DNA from: Faecalibacterium sp. UBA1819
GTDB taxonomy: Bacteria; Bacillota; Clostridia; Oscillospirales; Ruminococcaceae
DNA length: 53,596 bases
Assembly: GCA_002315015.1 (NCBI GenBank)
Contig: DCEX01000015.1
Coordinates: 25,056 to 78,651, forward strand
Reading direction: 5' to 3'
This document shows, one piece after another, positions 7,704 through 16,404 of this stretch. The notes beneath the pieces are model-generated. The model worked only from the letters and a program-made list of their open reading frames with translations. It did not search any database and was not told where the DNA came from. Numbering within the stretch: position 1 is the first letter of the stretch; every line of letters starts with the position of its first letter. The position numbers were made by a program, and so were the translations under genes.

Positions 7704-8015
7704 TTAGGCAGCTGCGCTCTCAGAAGCGGAAGCGCTCTCAGCAACGGAAGTGCTCTCGGAAGCAGCGCTCTCAGAAGCAGAGGTGCTCTCGGAAGCAGCA
7801 GCGCTCTCGGAAGTAGAAGTGCTCTCAGCAGCAACGCTCTCAGAAGTGGAAGTGCTCTCAGCAGCAACGCTCTCAGAAGCAACGCTGGAAGCAGCAACAC
7901 TGGAAGCAGCCACGCTGGAAGCAGCAGCGCTGGAGGAAGAAGTGGAGCTGGAGCAAGCAACCATGCCAGCAGCCAGAACAGCACAAACGGTCATAACAGC
8001 AAAAATCTTTTTCAT
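7704..8015 (-). CDS. Ser/Ala-rich low-complexity lipoprotein, 103 aa
   Basis: The first 21 residues are a clean lipoprotein signal (MKKIFAV... with MVAC at 18-21). The mature part after Cys21 contains only Ser, Ala, Val, Glu and Thr, arranged in imperfect repeats such as SESVAAESTSTSE and ASSVAASSV. No globular domain is possible with this composition, so a flexible surface spacer, a substrate for O-glycosylation or an abundant wall-associated filler are candidate roles (inference). AAGGAG precedes ATG 8015. A -10-like TATAAT on the minus strand (8127-8132) and a stem-loop at the expected mRNA 5' end (8099-8117) lie upstream. The gene has its own terminator. Confidence 0.75.
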   Translation of the reverse strand: MKKIFAVMTVCAVLAAGMVACSSSTSSSSAAASSVAASSVAASSVASESVAAESTSTSESVAAESTSTSESAAASESTSASESAASESTSVAESASASESAAA

Positions 8016-8374
8016 TGTAGTAATCTCCTTTTGTTTCATCCCAAGATTGAATGTACATCCGCATGCCAGGCTAGAAAGGCAAACGGATGAATCGTTTCGG
8101 TTGAGGATTTCTCAACCATGTTGCCCATTATAATCCCGACTCACTTGGAGTATGTTAATAAACTGTAAATTAGATGTGTGAAAAAAGTGAAATATTTGTA
8201 GTTATTGCCTAAAGGAAAAGGTTACAAATTAGTAAAAACGTCAAAAGAGACGCTGTTCATTTGAAAAGTAATGCATTATAATAGCTGTGCCGCACACGAC
8301 GCTGCCCGCTGTGTGCAGCAAGCTTTTGTACAAAGCAAATATGGATTTTAATTGTATAGGGAGAGGGGAATACC
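8016..8374. other. Intergenic region between divergent lipoprotein and MATE genes
   Basis: There is no gene in these 359 bases. On the minus strand it holds a TATAAT (8127-8132, no good -35) and the stem-loop GGTTGAG-gattt-CTCAACC (8099-8117) in the lipoprotein leader. On the plus strand TATAAT at 8277-8282 with a weak TGTTCA 17 bases upstream may drive the MATE gene. After it, GCACAC (about 8292) can pair with GTGTGC (about 8311), giving a possible leader hairpin. The middle is AT-rich without further recognisable signals. I could not match it to a known riboswitch. Confidence 0.5.
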
Positions 8375-9724
8375 ATGCAAATGGGAACGAGGCCGGATGC
8401 ATCGGCCAAAAGCCTAATGAAACTGAGCTGGCCTATTTTTATCGAGCTGATTTTACAGCTCTTGGTGGGAAACATGGACCAGATTCAGCTGAGCCATTTC
8501 AATGAAACAGCGGTGGCAGCCGTCGGAAACGCCAACACGATTATCACTGTGGTGCTTTTGACCTTTAACGTCATCAGTTTGGCGGCAATGATTTTGGTCA
8601 GCCAATATCGCGGCGCAAATGATTTGGCCAGCACCAATCAAATTTACACGCTTTCTCTTTTGGTCAACGGCTTGCTCTCGCTGTTTTTGGCGGTAGTGCT
8701 GTTGGTATTTGCCGAGGGATTGTTCAGCCTTATGCAGGTGCCGCAGGAGCTGATGGCAGAGGCGTGCACCTACTTGCGCATCACAGCGGCGGCACTGCCG
8801 TTTCAAGCCATTATGCTCACGTTTTCGGCATTTTTGCGCGCCGGTGCGCATATGAAAGTGATTATGCTCATCACGGGCTTTATCAATGTGTGCAATATTG
8901 CGGGCAATGCCGTGCTCATCAACGGCATTGGGCCGCTGCCGCGCCTTGGGGCAGCCGGTGCGGCGCTGTCGTCCAGCATTTTCCGCGTTGTGGGCATGGT
9001 GCTTATGGGTTGGATGTTCTTTCGTTACACCCAGCAGGCGCGTGTGGGCATTTCGCTGCTGCGCCCCTTTCCGAAAGGTCTGCTGCGCCGCTTATTGGAA
9101 ATTGGTCTGCCGTCCGGCGGGGAAAGTCTGTCTTATAATCTGTCCCAAACCAGCTGCCTTGTATTCGTCAATATGATGGGTACTTATGTGGTTACAACGC
9201 GCATGTATGCGGTGATGTTTGCCAACTGTATTTATATGTTGATCAGCGCGGCCAGCCAAGCCGGACAGATCGTAGTGGGGCATCTGGTGGGCGCACGCGA
9301 TTTAGACGGCGCGAACGAGTGCAATAAGCGGTCGCTCAAGCTGTTTTGCCCTATTACCGTGGGAATTGCGGCAGTTCTTTGGGTGATTGCCACGCCGCTT
9401 TACGGCATTTTCTCCTCGGATGAACGTGTACTTGCTTTGGGCGCGCAAATCATGGCGGTAGAAGTGTTTTTAGAGGTGGGACGTTCGTTTAACATCGTGC
9501 TTGTACGAAACCTCCAAGCCGTAGGCGATGTGAAATTTCCGGTTTTGATCGGTATTTTCAGTCAATGGGTCATTGCCGTTGGTGTGGGCTACCTTTTGGG
9601 CGTTGTGTTAAACTGGGGGCTCGTGGGCCTTTGGGTGGCCTTTGCACTGGATGAAAATTTCCGTGCCGTGATTTTCCTGCTGCGCTGGAAAAGCGGAAAA
9701 TGGCGCCAAATGAAAACCGTGTAA
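8375..9724 (+). CDS. MATE family efflux transporter, 449 aa
   Basis: Integral membrane Na+- or H+-coupled multidrug/organic cation antiporter family (MATE). The length of 449 aa and roughly twelve hydrophobic segments spread evenly over the chain match the family. Two half-domains are recognisable, each starting with a helix bearing family-like residues (KLSWPIFIELILQLLVGNMD and, in the second half, LLEIGLPSGGESLSYNLSQT). The start ATG 8375 has GGGAGAGGGG upstream. The next gene is 101 bases away on the same strand and could be co-transcribed. The substrate cannot be deduced. Confidence 0.9.
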   Translation: MQMGTRPDASAKSLMKLSWPIFIELILQLLVGNMDQIQLSHFNETAVAAVGNANTIITVVLLTFNVISLAAMILVSQYRGANDLASTNQIYTLSLLVNGLLSLFLAVVLLVFAEGLFSLMQVPQELMAEACTYLRITAAALPFQAIMLTFSAFLRAGAHMKVIMLITGFINVCNIAGNAVLINGIGPLPRLGAAGAALSSSIFRVVGMVLMGWMFFRYTQQARVGISLLRPFPKGLLRRLLEIGLPSGGESLSYNLSQTSCLVFVNMMGTYVVTTRMYAVMFANCIYMLISAASQAGQIVVGHLVGARDLDGANECNKRSLKLFCPITVGIAAVLWVIATPLYGIFSSDERVLALGAQIMAVEVFLEVGRSFNIVLVRNLQAVGDVKFPVLIGIFSQWVIAVGVGYLLGVVLNWGLVGLWVAFALDENFRAVIFLLRWKSGKWRQMKTV

Positions 9725-9825
9725 GGTGCTGGGAAAAGCTTGTGCTTTTTCGGCGGGCATGATACACTTCAATAGAACAATCGGCTTGCCCAAAGCAGCG
9801 GGCGCGGCTAAAAGGAGGCTTTTTC

Positions 9826-11022
9826 ATGCCGGAGGCATATACCCATATTCGCATTGCGCGTATGGCGCAGGAACTTTTAAAAGACAGCATTGGCCCAGTA
9901 GAAAATCTCAGTGCCTATGAGATGGGCGCAAATGGACCCGACCCCTTGTTTGCCCACCGTGCTTGGAGCAAACGCCGCCCTTTGGAGGCATTGGCGCAAA
10001 AAATGCACACCGAGCACTGCGGACGCTTTTTGCGCGCGATGATTTTCCGTGCTTATACGCCTGCGCAGCGCGATTACACAATGGGTTTTTTGACGCATTA
10101 TGCGGCTGATACACAGCTGCATCCCTATGTGCAGGCGCAGGCCGGACCGGGCGGTCAGTTTGACCGAAAGGAGGGTCACGCCTTCTGTGAAAGCGCCATG
10201 GATACTTATTTTTATGAAAAAGACGGTCAGCCCACCCCGATGGACGGACAGCAGAAAGCGCCCAGCCTGTCGCCCAACGATTTGGCGGAAGTAACGGCGC
10301 TGCTGAAAGCATGTATCGGTGAGGTGTATCACACCGAAGTGACCCAAGAGGACTTGGCGGACAGTTTTCATGCGTTTCACTGGCTGCACACACGTGTGCT
10401 GACCGTATCGCAGCAAAAACACGCCAAACGCGCCGGGTTGACGCTGGTAGAATGCTTAGTACTGCGCCGTCCGGGCTTTGTGCGTTCCCATATGACGCCT
10501 GCCCACCTTCCCCCGGAAGGGTTTCGCAGCGAGTGGAACGACCCGGTGACGGGCTTTGCTCATACACAGGGGCCGGACGAGCTTTGCACAGCAGCGGCAC
10601 AGGAAGCGGCGAGAATGATGAAAATGACCTTTGCCTATTGGCGCGGTGTGGCCGCACCCGAACAGCTTGCCGTCGCGCTGGGCGATAAAAATTATCTGAC
10701 GGGGCAGCTGTCCCAAAACGAGGAAACGGAAAACAGCAGGGCTTTGCCGCAAACAGCGCCCGAGCCGCTTGCCGAAGCTCTCGCAGCGCCGAGCCCTGCG
10801 CCTCAAGAGACTCCGGTTTGTGCCGAGGCCGTACCGCCTCAGCCCGGAGAAGCAATCCCGGTCATTCCCGCCGGATCGGTGCCGCCCCAAATGGGCGAGA
10901 TGGCGCCGCCGATGAGCCCGGTACAAACGCAGCAGCCCTTGCCGGCTTTTCAGCCCGGCACAGAGCAGCAAACGCCGGACTTTTCTTTGCCGCAAAATCC
11001 CCCTGCGGATGGTGTGCTGTAA
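9826..11022 (+). CDS. Zinc-dependent phospholipase C-like protein with Pro/Gln-rich tail, 398 aa
   Basis: The N-terminal ~270 residues match the clostridial Zn_dep_PLPC family. Visible landmarks are YTHIRIARMAQ (His near the start), GANGPDPLFAHR, FLTHYAADTQLHPYVQ (two ligand-type His and an Asp) and HAFCESAMDTYF. These supply His/Asp/Glu residues expected for a tri-zinc site. There is no signal peptide, so this form is probably cytoplasmic, unlike secreted alpha-toxin-type enzymes. The final ~130 residues are Pro/Ala/Gln-rich and disordered. AAGGAGG lies 7 bases before ATG 9826. Activity on phospholipids is an inference from the fold only. Confidence 0.85.
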   Translation: MPEAYTHIRIARMAQELLKDSIGPVENLSAYEMGANGPDPLFAHRAWSKRRPLEALAQKMHTEHCGRFLRAMIFRAYTPAQRDYTMGFLTHYAADTQLHPYVQAQAGPGGQFDRKEGHAFCESAMDTYFYEKDGQPTPMDGQQKAPSLSPNDLAEVTALLKACIGEVYHTEVTQEDLADSFHAFHWLHTRVLTVSQQKHAKRAGLTLVECLVLRRPGFVRSHMTPAHLPPEGFRSEWNDPVTGFAHTQGPDELCTAAAQEAARMMKMTFAYWRGVAAPEQLAVALGDKNYLTGQLSQNEETENSRALPQTAPEPLAEALAAPSPAPQETPVCAEAVPPQPGEAIPVIPAGSVPPQMGEMAPPMSPVQTQQPLPAFQPGTEQQTPDFSLPQNPPADGVL

Positions 11023-11088
11023 ATCAGGGCGGCAAGATTTAAGAGGATGCTGCATACAATGCAAAAAACGGACAAGGGGAGAAGCAAG

Positions 11089-12348
11089 ATGAAAAAAACA
11101 GTGGCCTTGCTGACGGCGCTCATGCTGGCTCTTTTGCTGGTGACAGGCTGCGGCGGCACACCGCAGAAAAGCGATGCGGATGATTTTACACAGGTGCAGC
11201 CGGAGACACAGGCAGACGCACAGCAAACGGCGGCTTCGCCAGACTACCGGGCCATATGGTTCAGCTACTTAGAATGGTCGGGCCTGAATACGGCGGACGA
11301 AGCCTCGTTTACACAAGGAGTAGCCGCCGTGATGCAAAATTGCAAAGATTTGGGGCTGAATACCATTATTGTGCAGGTGCGGCCGTTTGGCGATGCCATT
11401 TACCCCAGCAAATATTTTCCGTGGAGTCATTTGCTGACGGGAACACAGGGACAAGCGCCCGCCTATGATCCGCTTGCTATTTTTGTGGAGCAAGCCCATG
11501 CACAGGGGCTGCGCATTGAAGCGTGGATCAATCCGTATCGCGTAAAAATGAGTGAAGCCTCGCCGCCGCAGCTGGCAGAAGGCAACGCCGCTGTGGCCCA
11601 TCCCGAATGGGTGAAAGAAGCTGCCGGAGGACTGTATTTTGACCCGTCCAACAGCGACGTGCGGCAATACATTTGCGATGGGGTAGAAGAAGTGCTGCGC
11701 GCTTATGATGTGGACGGCGTACAATTTGACGACTATTTTTACCCGGTTACAGATGAAAGCTTTGACGCTGAGGAATATGCCCAGCAGGGCGGGGGAATGG
11801 CGCTGGCAGACTGGCGCAGACAAAATGTGAACCTGTTGGTAAAACAGGTGTATGACATGGTGCAGCGTGTCGAGCAGGAAACGGGCCGGACGCTGGTATT
11901 CGGCATTAGCCCGCAGGGCAATAATGATAACAACTATGACACTCAGTACAGCGATGTAGCCATGTGGCTTTCCACGCCGGGCTATGTGGATTATGTGATG
12001 CCGCAAGTATATTGGGGGTACAATTTTACGCTGCAAAGCGGTTCCGACCGATTTGCCTTTGAAAACATTATTTCGGAGTGGATGGCAATGCCCCGCGATG
12101 CTGCTGTGCAGCTTTATTTCGGCTTGGGCGCCTATCGCATTGGCGTTGGTGATGAATCCTCCACCCCCTCGGATGAGTGGACGAGCGGAAGCAACTTGGC
12201 GCGAATGGCAAAGACTTTGGCGGAAAAAGGAGCCGGTGGTTATGCGTTGTATCGCTATGACAGCTTGTACCGCGCAGGGGAGCAGCAAGCATTGGCTGCG
12301 GCGGAGTGCGAAGCACTGCGTGCTTACCATGCCCAGCTCAACGCTTGA
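11089..12348 (+). CDS. Glycosyl hydrolase-like family 10 (GHL10/DUF187) lipoprotein, 419 aa
   Basis: A lipoprotein signal ends in LVTGC (Cys at about residue 21). After a short linker the TIM-barrel of the GHL10 family begins with YRAIWFSYLEWSGLN and continues with LGLNTIIVQVRPFGDAIYPS, IEAWINPYRV, DGVQFDDYFYP (with the acidic pair expected at the barrel's C-terminal edge) and YVMPQVYWGYN. Family members act on extracellular polysaccharide or peptidoglycan-related glycans; the exact substrate is unknown. The start ATG 11089 has GGGGAGAAG upstream, and an ATG 42 bases earlier would displace the signal. It follows the phospholipase-like gene by 66 bases and ends at a strong terminator. Confidence 0.92.
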   Translation: MKKTVALLTALMLALLLVTGCGGTPQKSDADDFTQVQPETQADAQQTAASPDYRAIWFSYLEWSGLNTADEASFTQGVAAVMQNCKDLGLNTIIVQVRPFGDAIYPSKYFPWSHLLTGTQGQAPAYDPLAIFVEQAHAQGLRIEAWINPYRVKMSEASPPQLAEGNAAVAHPEWVKEAAGGLYFDPSNSDVRQYICDGVEEVLRAYDVDGVQFDDYFYPVTDESFDAEEYAQQGGGMALADWRRQNVNLLVKQVYDMVQRVEQETGRTLVFGISPQGNNDNNYDTQYSDVAMWLSTPGYVDYVMPQVYWGYNFTLQSGSDRFAFENIISEWMAMPRDAAVQLYFGLGAYRIGVGDESSTPSDEWTSGSNLARMAKTLAEKGAGGYALYRYDSLYRAGEQQALAAAECEALRAYHAQLNA

Positions 12349-12360
12349 AGCAGAGATGAG

Positions 12361-12408
12361 AAAAGAGGCTTGCCCAACGGGAATTTCCGTTGGGCAAGCC
12401 TCTCTTTA
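12361..12408. terminator. Bidirectional terminator between convergent genes
   Basis: A 16-bp stem GAGGCTTGCCCAACGG / CCGTTGGGCAAGCCTC, with AAAA on the left and TCTTTAT on the right, sits between the GHL10 gene and the metallo-hydrolase gene. Confidence 0.85.
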
Positions 12409-12428
12409 TATCGCAGTGATGAATCAAA

Positions 12429-13085
12429 TTAAAAACGAATCAACTCGCGCGATTCAATTCCATGTTCTTCCAGCGCGGCGCACAGCGCTTTGCCGTTTTC
12501 TTCAGTGCCGGGATTTTCGGGGGCGCCGTAGTGGTAGGGAATCACCAGCTTGGGGCGGCGCTCCATCGCCAAGATTTGCTGCAAAGCCGTTTCTACCGGG
12601 TTGGGCATATTCCAAACACCGTCACAGCATACAAACAAAACGTCGCACCGAACGTCCTCATCCAAAATGTCGGTATCTCCCGAAATGTACCAGCGCACAC
12701 CCGCAAAGGACAACAGAATGCCAAAGCCAAAGCCTTCGGGGTGGTTTTTGTTTTCGGCCACAACGGCGCGCATGGTAGCTCCGCATTCCAACGCGACGGT
12801 AGGAGAGCCGGGCATCATCTCTGTGAGATAATCCGGGTCAATTTCAAAATCACGAACCAACAGCCGCGCCACCTCAGGAGTGGTGACAAAGCAAGTGTCC
12901 TTTTGCAGCACACGAGCAATGTCGGCGGGGGAATAATGGTCGGGATGGCTGTGCGTAAGAATGATGAGATCCGCGTCGTGATCGTCATCCTCTAAACGAT
13001 AGGGGTCAATATAAATGACGACATCGTCATGAGACAGGCAGATTGAGCCGTGGGAAACAAAGCGCACAATATCAAATGGGTCCAT
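12429..13085 (-). CDS. Metallo-beta-lactamase fold metal-dependent hydrolase (UlaG-like), 218 aa
   Basis: The protein shows the metal-binding signature LTHSHPDHYSPADI (HxHxDH-type) around residue 60, a later Gly-Asp ligand in WYISGDTDI, and a C-terminal IPYHYGAPE histidine. It lacks the extra domains of RNase J or glyoxalase II, and its size fits the UlaG/YtkL-like cytoplasmic branch. Substrate unknown. The chosen start (MDPFDIVRFVSHGS, ATG 13085) has AAGGAG about 12 bases upstream, slightly long. Upstream in-frame codons would extend it to a Cys-rich non-conserved leader, so they are not favoured. It is a single leftward gene, convergent with the GHL10 gene. Confidence 0.85.
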   Translation of the reverse strand: MDPFDIVRFVSHGSICLSHDDVVIYIDPYRLEDDDHDADLIILTHSHPDHYSPADIARVLQKDTCFVTTPEVARLLVRDFEIDPDYLTEMMPGSPTVALECGATMRAVVAENKNHPEGFGFGILLSFAGVRWYISGDTDILDEDVRCDVLFVCCDGVWNMPNPVETALQQILAMERRPKLVIPYHYGAPENPGTEENGKALCAALEEHGIESRELIRF

Positions 13086-13192
13086 GAACCGGTAACACTC
13101 CTTATAGATGGTTGATGTTTTTTGCACGGCGGGTAACATACCGCCGAAAAGGTGAACTTTTTGAGAATTTAAACACACACTGCAATAAAACC

Positions 13193-13221
13193 GTGACAAC
13201 TCCCCGCGGGTATGCTATACT
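13193..13221 (+). promoter_or_regulatory. Sigma-A-type promoter for the lipoprotein/XpaC-TelA cluster
   Basis: GTGACA (13193-13198), a 17-base spacer and TATACT (13216-13221), 100 bases before the lipoprotein start at 13321. Confidence 0.6.
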
Positions 13222-13320
13222 TAGGGGTGTTTTAAAGACGTTTTTAAGCAGTGAGCAATATCATTGTCTTATTGTAACGATTTTTTTAGAAAAAGTCAAA
13301 ACCGAAGGAGAAATTTTTTT

Positions 13321-13899
13321 ATGTTTTTTCAATTTGCGAAGAAATTGGCAGCAGTAGCTATGGCAGCAGTGATGGTGCTGAGTATGGCGGCATGCAGCGG
13401 TGAGGACAGCGCCGCAGAGGAAGAAGCAATTGACAAAAAAATGGCTGCACAGGGCGGAAGCATCACTTTGCCGGAAGGATTGGCAATGCCGGATACCGAC
13501 GCTACCATGCTGACGGATTTTTCCGGCGGGCAGATGTCGGGTGTGTTTAAAACCATCAATTCCCAGCAGACAAAATATTTTAAGCAAAACGGCAGCGTAA
13601 CCATTACCATCAGCGGTGAGAGCAGCCAAGAGGGAACCAAGTATACCGACGCCTATATCAATCTGTGGAAAAAGGGCGAGGGAACTACCACCTATATTGA
13701 AACCATTCACTTTACACTTGACGGTACCCCATACACTTACACGTTTGAAAATCTTGACCCGGCGGCGGAATACCGCATCGGCATCACTTACAACGACGTG
13801 CCCCGCTACAAAATGACGGGTTCATTTGTCATTACCGGCATTACCGCCGAAAATAATGAAGATGATGCCGCTGCATCGGGCTCGACCGAGCAGGCGTAA
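13321..13899 (+). CDS. Hypothetical lipoprotein, 192 aa
   Basis: The signal peptide ends in MAAC (Cys about residue 25), so the product is predicted to be a membrane-anchored extracellular protein. After an acidic linker, the second half reads like an all-beta domain: VTITISGESSQEGTKYTDA, an aromatic strand, and FENLDPAAEYRIGITYND. The last part resembles the loop-strand pattern of fibronectin type III-like domains (the L.P.t.Y.v.v motif). I do not recognise a specific family. AAGGAG is 11 bases before ATG 13321. It heads a run of seven same-strand genes that ends at 17767, spaced by short gaps, so it may belong to the envelope-related cluster. Confidence 0.75.
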   Translation: MFFQFAKKLAAVAMAAVMVLSMAACSGEDSAAEEEAIDKKMAAQGGSITLPEGLAMPDTDATMLTDFSGGQMSGVFKTINSQQTKYFKQNGSVTITISGESSQEGTKYTDAYINLWKKGEGTTTYIETIHFTLDGTPYTYTFENLDPAAEYRIGITYNDVPRYKMTGSFVITGITAENNEDDAAASGSTEQA

Positions 13900-13930
13900 G
13901 CATACCGCAAGGGTTGAGCAATAGAAAGGG

Positions 13931-14518
13931 ATGCAAAAGACAATGAAGCTTTTTCGCGGTACGCAGGGATTGACGGTGCTCGCCGGTGTTGCGATGCTGC
14001 TTTTGGGCTTGATGTGTGTGCTGCGTCCGTATGTGCTCACGGCGTTGTTTCCGCCTGTGGCGGGCAGCTGTTTTCTGGCGCTGGGCATTGTCGAGGTGCT
14101 GATGGCGTGGGCGCTCAAGCGTTCTGAACGTGATCCGGCGCATTTTGCATGGCAGGGCGTGCTGAACACCGTGGTAGGAGCAGCGCTTTTGCTGAACAGG
14201 CGCGTGTCGCTGGTGTTTGCTGTCATGCTGGTGGCGCTGTGCCTTGCAGCGGCGGGGGCCATTCGCCTTTACCGTGCGTTTCGCCTTTGGGCGGCGCACA
14301 GCCGCTGGCTGCCTACTTTGGGCGATGCTGTGGTGAAGCTTTTGTTTGCCTTTCTTTTGGCGTTTCACCCTGCCAAGGGGATTTCTGCCGGATTATTTCT
14401 TTTGGGCATTGCGTTGATGTTTGCCGGCGCATCCGTTGTTGTCAGTGCCGTATTTGTCAGCAAAACCTTCCAAAACCCGGATTCTTTTTTTGACGATGGG
14501 GATGGAAACGATTCGTAA
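13931..14518 (+). CDS. HdeD/DUF308-like membrane protein, 195 aa
   Basis: Six hydrophobic segments occupy nearly the whole chain, in three pairs, as in DUF308/HdeD proteins. Short Gly-rich turns and an Arg-rich cytoplasmic loop (WALKRSERDP) separate them. HdeD in enterobacteria is acid-stress related; the role of Firmicute homologues is not established. Start choice is uncertain: AAAGGG lies directly before ATG 13931, so the ATG at 13943 (MKLFRG) with a ~12-base spacing may be the true start. It lies between a lipoprotein gene and xpaC with small gaps. Confidence 0.7.
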   Translation: MQKTMKLFRGTQGLTVLAGVAMLLLGLMCVLRPYVLTALFPPVAGSCFLALGIVEVLMAWALKRSERDPAHFAWQGVLNTVVGAALLLNRRVSLVFAVMLVALCLAAAGAIRLYRAFRLWAAHSRWLPTLGDAVVKLLFAFLLAFHPAKGISAGLFLLGIALMFAGASVVVSAVFVSKTFQNPDSFFDDGDGNDS

Positions 14519-14554
14519 CGCACATACTGTGAAAAGCAGATGGAGGGAAGAAGC

Positions 14555-15235
14555 ATGCAGGGAATGACGGAAAAAAAGATTCCTTCTGCGTGGCCGCTGT
14601 ATGCGGCGGCTGCGGCGTTTTTAATTTTATGCGCCGTTTTGCCCGTATATCGTTTGTGGGCCTTGGCGGCGGCGCTGGCTGGGGCGGCTGTGGCCGGAGT
14701 GCTGATGGCAAAGCTGGTCAAGCCGCGCGTGGTGTTAGTGCCGACCGTTTATGAAACAGGGCAAAAAGAGCTGGACGAGATGCTGGCGCGGGCGCAGCGC
14801 GACTTGCAGGCGCTTCACGCGCTTGGAGAACGCATTGCCGACGAAGGGCTGAAAGCGGATATTCGACGGATGGAGACTGCGGGCAATGCAATTTTGCAGC
14901 AGGTCGCACAAGCGCCGGAAAAAGGGCGCAGTGTGCGCAAGTTTGCGGCATATTATTTGCCCACCAGCGTAAAAGTGTTGACGCAATATGCCCAGATGAC
15001 CAGTTCCGGCGCCAGCGGGGAACACGCCAAGAGTGTGGCACAGGAAGTAAAGCAAAACGCAGCCATTATTGCACAGGCGTTTGAGGCGCAGCTGGATGCA
15101 TTGTTTGCCGGTGTGGCCCTGGATGTTTCTACCGATTTGGATGTATTGGAAGCGATGGCGAAGGGCGATGGGCTGCATGTAGCGGACGGTGCCGGACAGG
15201 ATGAGCAGCCGAAAGGCCCGCAGCTGGAACTGTAA
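14555..15235 (+). CDS. xpaC: XpaC-like (5-bromo-4-chloroindolyl phosphate hydrolysis) family protein, 226 aa
   Basis: Two adjoining membrane helices (about residues 10-55) are followed by a helical cytoplasmic domain. Its LDEMLARAQRDLQALHALGERI and YYLPTSVKVLTQYAQM stretches are typical of the XpaC family. Immediately downstream is a TelA gene; the same xpaC-telA (xpaC-yaaN) pairing occurs in Bacillus, which supports the call. Despite the historical name, a phosphatase activity of the protein itself is not established. GGAGGGA precedes ATG 14555; an ATG five codons upstream overlaps that site and is rejected. Confidence 0.85.
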   Translation: MQGMTEKKIPSAWPLYAAAAAFLILCAVLPVYRLWALAAALAGAAVAGVLMAKLVKPRVVLVPTVYETGQKELDEMLARAQRDLQALHALGERIADEGLKADIRRMETAGNAILQQVAQAPEKGRSVRKFAAYYLPTSVKVLTQYAQMTSSGASGEHAKSVAQEVKQNAAIIAQAFEAQLDALFAGVALDVSTDLDVLEAMAKGDGLHVADGAGQDEQPKGPQLEL

Positions 15236-15270
15236 CCATCAAACAAAGGTATGGAAAGGAAGGAACCAAA

Positions 15271-16404
15271 ATGAACGATATGATGCCTGAATTGACCCTT
15301 GAGACAGCACCTGCCCCCACATTGACTTTGGAACCGAAGGTGGAGGAAAAGCCCATTCCGAAGCCCGATGAGGCCGAGCAAAGCCTCAGCCCGCAGGAAC
15401 TGAAAATGGTGGACGATTTTGCACAGAAAATCGACCTGACCAATTCCACCCAAATTTTGCAGTACGGTGCGGGCAGCCAAAAGAAAGTGGCCGATTTTTC
15501 CAGCGCAACATTGGAAAACATTCGCACCAAAGACCTTGGCGAAATCGGCGACATGGTGACCGGTCTTGTGACCGAGCTGAAAGGCTTTGACGCAGCAGCG
15601 GAGGAACCCAAGGGGATTTTCGGCTTTTTCAAAAAAGCGTCGAACCAGCTGGAAGAAATGAAAACGAAATATGCCAAAGCGGAAACAAACGTGGAGCGCA
15701 TCAGCGGAATGCTGCAAGACCATCAGGTGCAGCTGCTGAAGGACATCGCCATGCTCGACAAAATGTATGAGATGAATCTCACTTATTTTAAAGAGCTTTC
15801 CATGTATATTTTGGCGGGTAAGAAAAAGCTGGAGCAGGTTCGCGCCGGGGAGCTGCCCGCGCTGATGGCGAAAGCGCAGCAAAGCGGACTGCCTGAAGAT
15901 GCACAGGCGGCCAAGGATTTGGACGATATGTGCAACCGCTTTGAGAAAAAACTGTACGATTTGCAGCTCACGCGCAATATTTCTGTGCAGATGGCGCCGC
16001 AGATTCGCTTGATTCAGTCTAACAACACGATGATGGCGGAAAAAATTCAAACCTCGATTGTAAATACCATTCCGCTTTGGAAAAGCCAAATGGTATTGGC
16101 GCTGGGTTTGGCGCATTCACAGCAAGCCATTGAGGCACAGCGCGCCGTGACAGACATGACAAATGAGCTGCTGAAAAAGAATGCCGCAGCCTTGAAGCAG
16201 GGCACTATTGAAGCGGCGAAAGAATCCGAGCGCGGTATTGTCGATATTGAAACCTTGCAGCAGACGAACCGCAGCTTGATTGAGACACTGGATGAAGTGG
16301 TACAGATTCAGAAAGATGGCCGTCAGAAGCGTGCTGAAGCTGAGGCAGAGCTGGGCCGCATTGAAGGTGAATTGAAGGCAAAACTGTTAGAGGTTGCGCG
16401 ATGA
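15271..16404 (+). CDS. telA: Toxic anion resistance protein TelA family, 377 aa
   Basis: The length and all-helical, Lys/Glu-rich character match TelA/KlaA-type proteins. Conserved-looking parts include the central LQDHQVQLLKDIAMLDKMYEMN region, the KLEQVRAGELPAL segment and the late IPLWKSQMVLALGLAHSQQA helix. The N-terminal ~40 residues are Pro/Glu-rich and likely disordered. Members associate with tellurite, bacteriocin or envelope-stress tolerance; the mechanism is not well defined. AGGAAGG lies before ATG 15271. The stop codon overlaps the start of the LemA-like gene (ATGA), which suggests translational coupling. Confidence 0.92.
   Translation: MNDMMPELTLETAPAPTLTLEPKVEEKPIPKPDEAEQSLSPQELKMVDDFAQKIDLTNSTQILQYGAGSQKKVADFSSATLENIRTKDLGEIGDMVTGLVTELKGFDAAAEEPKGIFGFFKKASNQLEEMKTKYAKAETNVERISGMLQDHQVQLLKDIAMLDKMYEMNLTYFKELSMYILAGKKKLEQVRAGELPALMAKAQQSGLPEDAQAAKDLDDMCNRFEKKLYDLQLTRNISVQMAPQIRLIQSNNTMMAEKIQTSIVNTIPLWKSQMVLALGLAHSQQAIEAQRAVTDMTNELLKKNAAALKQGTIEAAKESERGIVDIETLQQTNRSLIETLDEVVQIQKDGRQKRAEAEAELGRIEGELKAKLLEVAR

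Noticed and set aside
7750..8133. Plus-strand frame of Leu/Ser/Glu/Ala repeats opposite the Ser/Ala lipoprotein
   Set aside because: The repeats arise from the complement of the lipoprotein codons; there is no start signal, while the minus-strand gene has signal peptide, lipobox, ribosome site and terminator.
14953..16116. 387-aa minus-strand open frame opposite xpaC-telA
   Set aside because: Composition is His/Leu/Arg shadow type and both sense genes are recognisable.
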